Source of the DNA: an uncultured Bacillota bacterium
Lineage (GTDB): Bacteria > Bacillota > Clostridia > Oscillospirales > Oscillospiraceae
Assembly (NCBI GenBank): GCA_947172355.1
Contig: CAMWBA010000015.1
Location: 1 to 32,250, forward strand
Length of the DNA: 32,250 nucleotides
Direction of reading: 5' to 3'
Shown: piece after piece, positions 27,321 to 32,250 of the stretch
How the letters are laid out: each line of letters begins with the position of its first letter
Numbering within the stretch: position 1 is the stretch's first letter
Translations under genes and position numbers: made by a program
Notes under the pieces: generated by a model
Told to the model about the DNA's origin: nothing
Seen by the model: only the letters and a program-made list of their open reading frames with translations
Database searches by the model: none

Positions 27321-28135
27321 AGGGCCACCCCCGTTCCAATCAGGCCCACCGCGCCCACTGGGAGAATCCGGGCAAACACATAGGCGCGAAACAGTTCGGG
27401 CTCACCTGCGGAGATGTCCATCCGCACCATGCAGAACTCCACAAAGCCGAACATGGCCGCCACCGTGACGCCCAGGGTGTACAGCGCCAGCCACCGCCGA
27501 TCGTAGCACTTGGCCAGCACCAGCCCAGCCAGGGCGGTCACGGCACAGGCCATGCCCCCTTCTACCAACAGCTCCCGCTGCAATATGACCTGCCAGGGGA
27601 TGCTGTCGGGGTAGGTCTGCCGATAGAACTCCAAGAACCCCGGAGAGGTGACATACCAGCTCCAGGCCATGCTCCCCGCCCCCAGGAGGAACACCGCCCC
27701 CAGAGCCAGTGCCAGCCGTCTGGACATCGGCCCGTTTTTCTGCCCGTGCCGCCGGAACCAGTACAGGGACAGGAGCAGGCCCACCGCCATGACCCACACC
27801 GGATACCACCAGGCCCTGATCTCATAGAAGCGGAACGGGATCATCGCTGTCCAGGCCCACTTGACCAGCAGGAACAGGCCGAAGGCCAGCACGGCGAACA
27901 CCGCCAGCCACCGGCGGTAGGTTTTCACGTCGGTGAGCAGGTGGGCCGCCTGGACGGGGTCGCCCAGCTCCTCCACCAGCTTCGTCTCGTCCCGTTCCTC
28001 CTGAAAAATCAGCTCCCGGTAGTCGGCGATGGCCTCCTCCGACTCCTGGGACGGCAGACGCCACCGCACCGCCCGGCTGAATTTTTTCAAATACTGCTCA
28101 CAAGTCAGGGGCTTGGCTTTTTTTACACGGTCCAT
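27314..28135 (-). CDS. DUF1700/DUF1129-like membrane protein
   Basis: N-terminal 'LTCEQYLKKFSRAVRWRLPSQESEEAIADYRELIFQEERDETKLVEELGDPVQAAHLL' helical domain plus about six TM segments; commonly paired with PadR. Confidence 0.75.
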   Translation of the reverse strand: MDRVKKAKPLTCEQYLKKFSRAVRWRLPSQESEEAIADYRELIFQEERDETKLVEELGDPVQAAHLLTDVKTYRRWLAVFAVLAFGLFLLVKWAWTAMIPFRFYEIRAWWYPVWVMAVGLLLSLYWFRRHGQKNGPMSRRLALALGAVFLLGAGSMAWSWYVTSPGFLEFYRQTYPDSIPWQVILQRELLVEGGMACAVTALAGLVLAKCYDRRWLALYTLGVTVAAMFGFVEFCMVRMDISAGEPELFRAYVFARILPVGAVGLIGTGVALC

Positions 28136-28165
28136 CTCAGCATCCTCCTGCCACTGAAAAAAATT

Positions 28166-28190
28166 CAGTACTATACAAAATATACTACTG
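28166..28190 (-). promoter_or_regulatory. Candidate PadR operator
   Basis: CAGTAcTATA-CAAAA-TATAcTACTG near-perfect 25-bp palindrome between the DUF1700-like start and its promoter (minus TTGACA at 28223-28228, TATTAT/TATAAT at 28196-28204). Confidence 0.5.
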
Positions 28191-28288
28191 TTAAAATTAT
28201 AATACACTGCCTCACCGAATCTTGTCAAGGAAAATTTTTGACGGCGGGGGTTTTTTATGGTATGCTCAATCCAAAGGAGGGACGCTCT

Positions 28289-29659
28289 ATGGACATCCAA
28301 GCCCTTGTAACGGCGCAGAGGGCCTGTTTTAATACCGGTGCCACCCTGCCCCTTTCTGGCCGGAAAGCGGCCTTAAAGCGGCTGAGAGAGGTCATTCAGC
28401 GCCATGAGAGGGATATCTGCGCCGCGCTGCGGTCCGACCTGAACAAGTCCCCCACCGAAAGCTATCTGTGCGAAATTGGCACGACCCTGTCCGAGCTGCG
28501 GTTTGTGGAGCGGCATCTAGACGGCTGGGCCAGGGACAAGCGCCATCTCACCCCACTGGCTCACTTCCCTGCTCGGAGCTTCACTGTCCAGGAGCCCTAT
28601 GGGGTGGTACTCATTCTGTCCCCCTGGAACTACCCATTTTTGCTCACCATGGAGCCCCTGATTGGGGCCATCGCCGCGGGAAACTGCTGCGTGGTAAAGC
28701 CCTCGGCCTACTCCCCCGCCACCTCTGCGGTGATACGGGACATGTTGGCGGAGTGCTTTCCGCCGGAGTTCGTATCTGTGGTGGAGGGGGGCCGGGAGGA
28801 AAATCAGGCCCTGCTGGACCAGAAATTCGACTATATCTTCTTTACAGGCGGCCCGACAGTGGGGAAGGAGGTCATGACCAAGGCAGCACAGCATCTCACA
28901 CCAGTTACTCTGGAACTGGGCGGCAAGAGCCCCTGTATCGTGGACGGTACTGCAAAGCTGGACTTGGCCGCCAAACGGCTGGTGTTCGGCAAGCTGCTCA
29001 ACTGCGGCCAGACCTGCGTGGCCCCGGACTATCTGCTGGTGGACCGGCGGGTGAAGGACCGCTTTTTGGCCCATGTGCGCAAGTGGGTGTCCATTCAATA
29101 TGGCACCGATGCTCTGGACAACCAGGGTTATGTCCGCATCATCAATCGGAAGCATTTCGACCGGGTGATGGGCCTCATCCAGCCGGACAAGGTGGTGTTC
29201 GGCGGAAAGGGCGACCCTGCCACCTTAAAAATCCAGCCCACCGTTTTGGACCATGTATCTCCGGACGCCCCGGCCATGCAGGAGGAGATCTTTGGACCGG
29301 TTCTCCCGGTCCTGACCTTTGACCAGGTGGAGGAGGCTTTAAACTTTGTCAACGCCCGCCCCCACCCGCTGGCCCTGTACCTGTTCTCCCAGGACAAACG
29401 GGTACAGGAGCTCTTTCTCCGCCGGGTCTCCTTCGGCGGCGGCTGCATCAACGACACCATCATTCATCTGGCCACCAGCCGGATGCCCTTCGGCGGCGTA
29501 GGGAGCAGCGGCATGGGCAGCTATCACGGCAAGGCCAGCTTTGATACCTTCTCTCACCAAAAGAGCATCGTAAAAAAGTCCACGCAGCTGGACCTGCCCA
29601 TCCGATATCCGCCATACACCCATAGCAAAGAAACCCTGCTGCGGCTGTTTTTGCGCTGA
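28289..29659 (+). CDS. NAD(P)-dependent aldehyde dehydrogenase (YwdH / class 3-like)
   Basis: 'EPYGVVLILSPWNYPFLLTMEPLIGAIAAGNCCVVKPSAYSP', 'FFTGGPTVGKEV', 'LELGGKSPCIVD', catalytic 'NCGQTCVAPDY', 'EEIFGPVLPVL'. ATG at 28289 after AAAGGAGG. Confidence 0.95.
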   Translation: MDIQALVTAQRACFNTGATLPLSGRKAALKRLREVIQRHERDICAALRSDLNKSPTESYLCEIGTTLSELRFVERHLDGWARDKRHLTPLAHFPARSFTVQEPYGVVLILSPWNYPFLLTMEPLIGAIAAGNCCVVKPSAYSPATSAVIRDMLAECFPPEFVSVVEGGREENQALLDQKFDYIFFTGGPTVGKEVMTKAAQHLTPVTLELGGKSPCIVDGTAKLDLAAKRLVFGKLLNCGQTCVAPDYLLVDRRVKDRFLAHVRKWVSIQYGTDALDNQGYVRIINRKHFDRVMGLIQPDKVVFGGKGDPATLKIQPTVLDHVSPDAPAMQEEIFGPVLPVLTFDQVEEALNFVNARPHPLALYLFSQDKRVQELFLRRVSFGGGCINDTIIHLATSRMPFGGVGSSGMGSYHGKASFDTFSHQKSIVKKSTQLDLPIRYPPYTHSKETLLRLFLR

Positions 29660-29748
29660 CCGCCTGAGCCGGTCTTTATGCCTGGATAGGCAGCCCCGCC
29701 AGCGGAATATCCGGGCATGAAAAAAGACGGCCTTCCGCCGTCCGCCTG

Positions 29749-29809
29749 CAAAAAAGAAATGACCCTTGACTGCCCGTCTTGTACTCCGCCGCAGTCAAGG
29801 GTCATTTCT
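29749..29809 (-). terminator. Very strong rho-independent terminator (19-bp perfect stem)
   Basis: AGAAATGACCCTTGACTGC-N17-GCAGTCAAGGGTCATTTCT; followed by TTTTTT on the minus strand. Confidence 0.88.
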
Positions 29810-30231
29810 GTTCTGTCTTATTATCTAACATCATATGGCTACCTCCGTTTCTATTGGATACGCTCCGCACCACACTCCGTCCTGCAACCTCCAGTTCCTC
29901 AACGACCATTCATCACCTGCCGTCTTGCGGCCCATTCCCTCATATGTGAGGTTCTTTGGTCGGATCCCTCTCGCCTTGCGCTTCGGACTGTCCGCTTTGC
30001 GCTCGCTGAACACCGCATGCCCGGGTTGAACATTTTAAGAGATTTCTTTTCCCATTTCAGATCCTGAGTTTTCTCGGGGTCTTTTCAATCGAGTGTTCCA
30101 TCTCCCAAAGGTTTCAGATTTCCCTCTTCCCTCTCACGGCACGCACTTGAACCTTAATCAATATATTACCTTGCATCCGGTTTCAGCTACTGGGACACTT
30201 ACTTGTACATTGGACTCACCCTTCCTTGTTC
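29755..30231 (-). ncRNA. Candidate large structured noncoding RNA (class undetermined; raiA-motif-type or another large Clostridia RNA should be tested)
   Basis: Minus strand: TTGACA-N17-TAAATT promoter at 30239-30267; conserved-looking non-ORF block with a long-range pairing 30138-30145 with 30014-30021, hairpins at 29938-29951 and 29919-29931; ends in a strong terminator at 29755-29809. Confidence 0.55.
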
Positions 30232-30343
30232 TGGTTATAATTTACCACACCAACGCAATCTTGTCAAGGTTTTTTGTTCGTTTTAATGAACAAAATCCAC
30301 AAGCGCTTTTTGGCGTTCTGCATAATTCCCGCTCCCGTCCTGC

Positions 30344-30375
30344 AAAAACAGGGTCTCTCCGCGGGAGAGGCCCTG
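30344..30375 (-). terminator. Rho-independent terminator of the DUF2461 gene
   Basis: CAGGGTCTCTCC-GCG-GGAGAGGCCCTG with one G-U; TTTTT after it on the minus strand. Confidence 0.8.
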
Positions 30376-30389
30376 TCCGCTGGTTTGAC

Positions 30390-31067
30390 TCACATATGCT
30401 CCGGCTCCGGGTCGCCGGGCAGGGAACACAAAAATTGATATTGCGGGACCAGAGACTTCCACCCCTCCAGCACCTGGCTGGCCAGCTCCGGCGTAAAAAA
30501 GACCCCTTCGCAGTTGCGCTCACAGCTAAAGCTGATCTGCCTCCGGTTGTACCAGGGATAGAGCAGCGGGCCCGGGTCCCCTTTGGGCCGCTTGTACGCC
30601 TGCCCATCCAGCACAAACTCTCCTCGCCGCTCCACCGCCCGGGCCAGCTTCTCCACCGGCTTCGGGTCCCGGTCGATGCGGGCGCGCAGCTTGGCCATGG
30701 TGATGGGGGGGAGCTCCCAGCAGCCCATACCATAGCCGTACCGGTCGGCCGCCACCTCAAACCAGAAACAGGGGATCCTGCCGTCATGCTCCCCGGGCTT
30801 GCGCAGAGAAAACCACAGGTGGTCCTTATAGGGCCCCCGGCCAAAGAGCCGCCGGGCATCCCGATAGATGCGGCTCACCTTCAGCTCCAGCCCCAGCTTG
30901 GGGAAGGCTGCGGTCATCTCCTGGGTCAGCTGTTCGGCCAGCTGCCGGGTGGGCCGGTCCACCAGAGCTAGAAACTCCTCCTTGTGGGCCTGGAACCAGG
31001 GACGCTCGTTGTTCAGCTTCAGCCCCCAAAGAAAGTCAATGGTGCCCTGGGTATATCCTTGAAACAT
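30390..31067 (-). CDS. DUF2461 family protein
   Basis: 225 aa; 'FLWGLKLNNERPWFQAHKEEFLALVDRPTRQLAEQL...KVSRIYRDARRLFGRGPYKDHLWFSLR' matches the DUF2461 pattern. Confidence 0.85.
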   Translation of the reverse strand: MFQGYTQGTIDFLWGLKLNNERPWFQAHKEEFLALVDRPTRQLAEQLTQEMTAAFPKLGLELKVSRIYRDARRLFGRGPYKDHLWFSLRKPGEHDGRIPCFWFEVAADRYGYGMGCWELPPITMAKLRARIDRDPKPVEKLARAVERRGEFVLDGQAYKRPKGDPGPLLYPWYNRRQISFSCERNCEGVFFTPELASQVLEGWKSLVPQYQFLCSLPGDPEPEHM

Positions 31068-31105
31068 CTCGTTTTCTCTCCATTCTGTCCATGGCCAAGA
31101 TCCGG

Positions 31106-31993
31106 TTATACGCCGTCTGACCAGCCCGATCCGCTCAGTGAATCCTGAACCGCGTCCAGCTCGTCGTGCATTGCGTGCCAGCCCTCATAGGTGGTAGGGT
31201 TGCCGTTGAAATCGGTGTAGCCGCCGGAATCGCCGGAGGAACCGCTATAGCTGCTATATGGACTGTCTTTCTACTCAAAGCCCTCCCAGCCCTTGGTCAG
31301 CATATAAATCCATATAGCTGCAAGATAGCTGAAGTAAAACAGCTCGCCAGCACCTGGCTCATGGATTCCCGACTTAACCAGATGCAAAACTAATGCCACA
31401 ATAAGGCAAAGGAACGGAGACATGACAAATCCGAAAAAAAGCATTATAACTGCCAAAAAAGGAGCCGCAAGCAGAGACCCAATCATCGACCACAGAACTA
31501 CGCTCCCAATTTCAGGTAACCGAACACGGCCTAGTGTGTTCTCACAGGCACCAGCAGTGAAACCTAACATATTTGCCGCGGCGGCAGGGAGCAGGAACAG
31601 CAGGGCGCAGCCCTCCGCCCCGCACAGCTTCCAAATCTCCCCCCACTCACCAAGCGGATCAATGGCAAAACCGTATTGCCGGAATGCCCAGATACCCATT
31701 ACGGTACATACCCCAGCGGAGAGCAACGCACACAGGCACCAGCTCAGCAGGTAGTTTTTCGTGACAGCCCGGGCCACCAGCAGCAGCAGAATCAATATCC
31801 CCACGGCGGCCAGCAGCAGGACGTCCGGCGGTATCTGAAAGGTGACCTCACTCTTTTTCTGCCACTCCAGGAAGTACAAGACCATCAAAATCGTAGCCAG
31901 AATACCCATGGCCACAAAAAAGCCATAAATGGTATAAGCCGCATACCTCAACAGGTTTTTCAGCCCAACGGGGCGTTTGGTTGACAAATTCAC
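31106..31993 (-). pseudogene. Membrane protein gene with an in-frame TAG at 31271-31273 (240-aa ORF plus 54 open codons)
   Basis: Frame 31271..31993 encodes a polytopic protein ending ..MLTKGWEGFE*. The same frame continues KDSPYSSYSGSSGDSGGYTDFNGNPTTYEGWHAMHDELDAVQDSLSGSGWSDGV* to TAA at 31106. Confidence 0.55.
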
Positions 31994-32060
31994 AATCCAT
32001 TCCGCCTTTCTTTCTACCTAGGGTCTCTGTCCTCAGCAGGAAAGGGTTCTTTGGCAGCGC

Positions 32061-32250
32061 TTACCCCACCATCGAATCCGGGTTGATGGGGTTCAGTCCG
32101 GAGTCAGAGGGCTCCGGACTGGGGTCCGGCTCGGCCGTCCCCGGGTCCGCTGGCACTGCTGCGCCGGGGTCGGTGGCAGCGCCGGGATCCACCGTTGTTC
32201 CCGGATCGGCGGGGGTGGTTGTGCCCGGATCGGCAGGGGTGGTTGTGCCG
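32061..32250 (-). CDS. C-terminal end of a Pro/Thr/Asp-rich repeat protein (5' end outside the window)
   Basis: Minus translation: ..GTTTPADPGTTTPADPGTTVDPGAATDPGAAVPADPGTAEPDPSPEPSDSGLNPINPDSMVG*; stop TAA at 32061-32063. Confidence 0.65.
   Translation of the reverse strand, partial: GTTTPADPGTTTPADPGTTVDPGAATDPGAAVPADPGTAEPDPSPEPSDSGLNPINPDSMVG
32197..32250. repeat. 24-bp in-frame tandem repeat at the window edge
   Basis: GTTCCCGGATCGGCGGGGGTGGTT, GTGCCCGGATCGGCAGGGGTGGTT, GTGCCG... Confidence 0.8.

Noticed and set aside
25644-27383. 579-aa plus-strand ORF
   Set aside because: Antisense to the CofE-like and padR genes; no recognisable domain.
29835-30029. 64-aa plus ORF and 60-aa minus ORF in the 29.8-30.0 kb block
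   Set aside because: Arg/Lys/Ser-biased translations without domains; better explained by a structured RNA on the minus strand.

Overview
32.25-kb chromosomal window with compact, GC-rich-at-third-position genes and many convergent hairpin terminators. It resembles a spore-forming Clostridia/Oscillospiraceae-type gut Firmicute; this is an inference from a spoIIA operon, BlaI/BlaR1, YesL and MsmK-type genes. From left to right: 5' part of a BlaR1-like M56 peptidase plus blaI; a complete F1Fo-ATPase operon (atpB-E-F-A-G-D-C, minus strand) with no free-standing atpH, where a delta C-terminal-like domain is fused to the N-terminus of alpha; two cell-envelope glycosyltransferase-type genes; an alpha-galactoside/sucrose-type utilisation region (amylosucrase-like GH13, YesL-like protein, MsmK-like ATPase, AraC regulator, solute-binding protein plus two permeases, GH36 alpha-galactosidase, second AraC regulator); TSUP transporter plus MarR; spoIIAA-spoIIAB-sigF; a CofE-like protein; DUF1700-like plus PadR; aldehyde dehydrogenase; a ~480-bp intergenic block that looks like a structured RNA; DUF2461 protein; a membrane protein gene with an in-frame TAG; and the 3' end of a Pro/Thr-repeat protein. 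The most notable signals are the delta-alpha ATPase fusion, the candidate large ncRNA (about 29755-30231, minus), a three-copy ~160-bp MITE-like interspersed repeat, and a triple tandem hairpin repeat near 25.6 kb. All homology calls are from motif recognition by eye; no searches were run.
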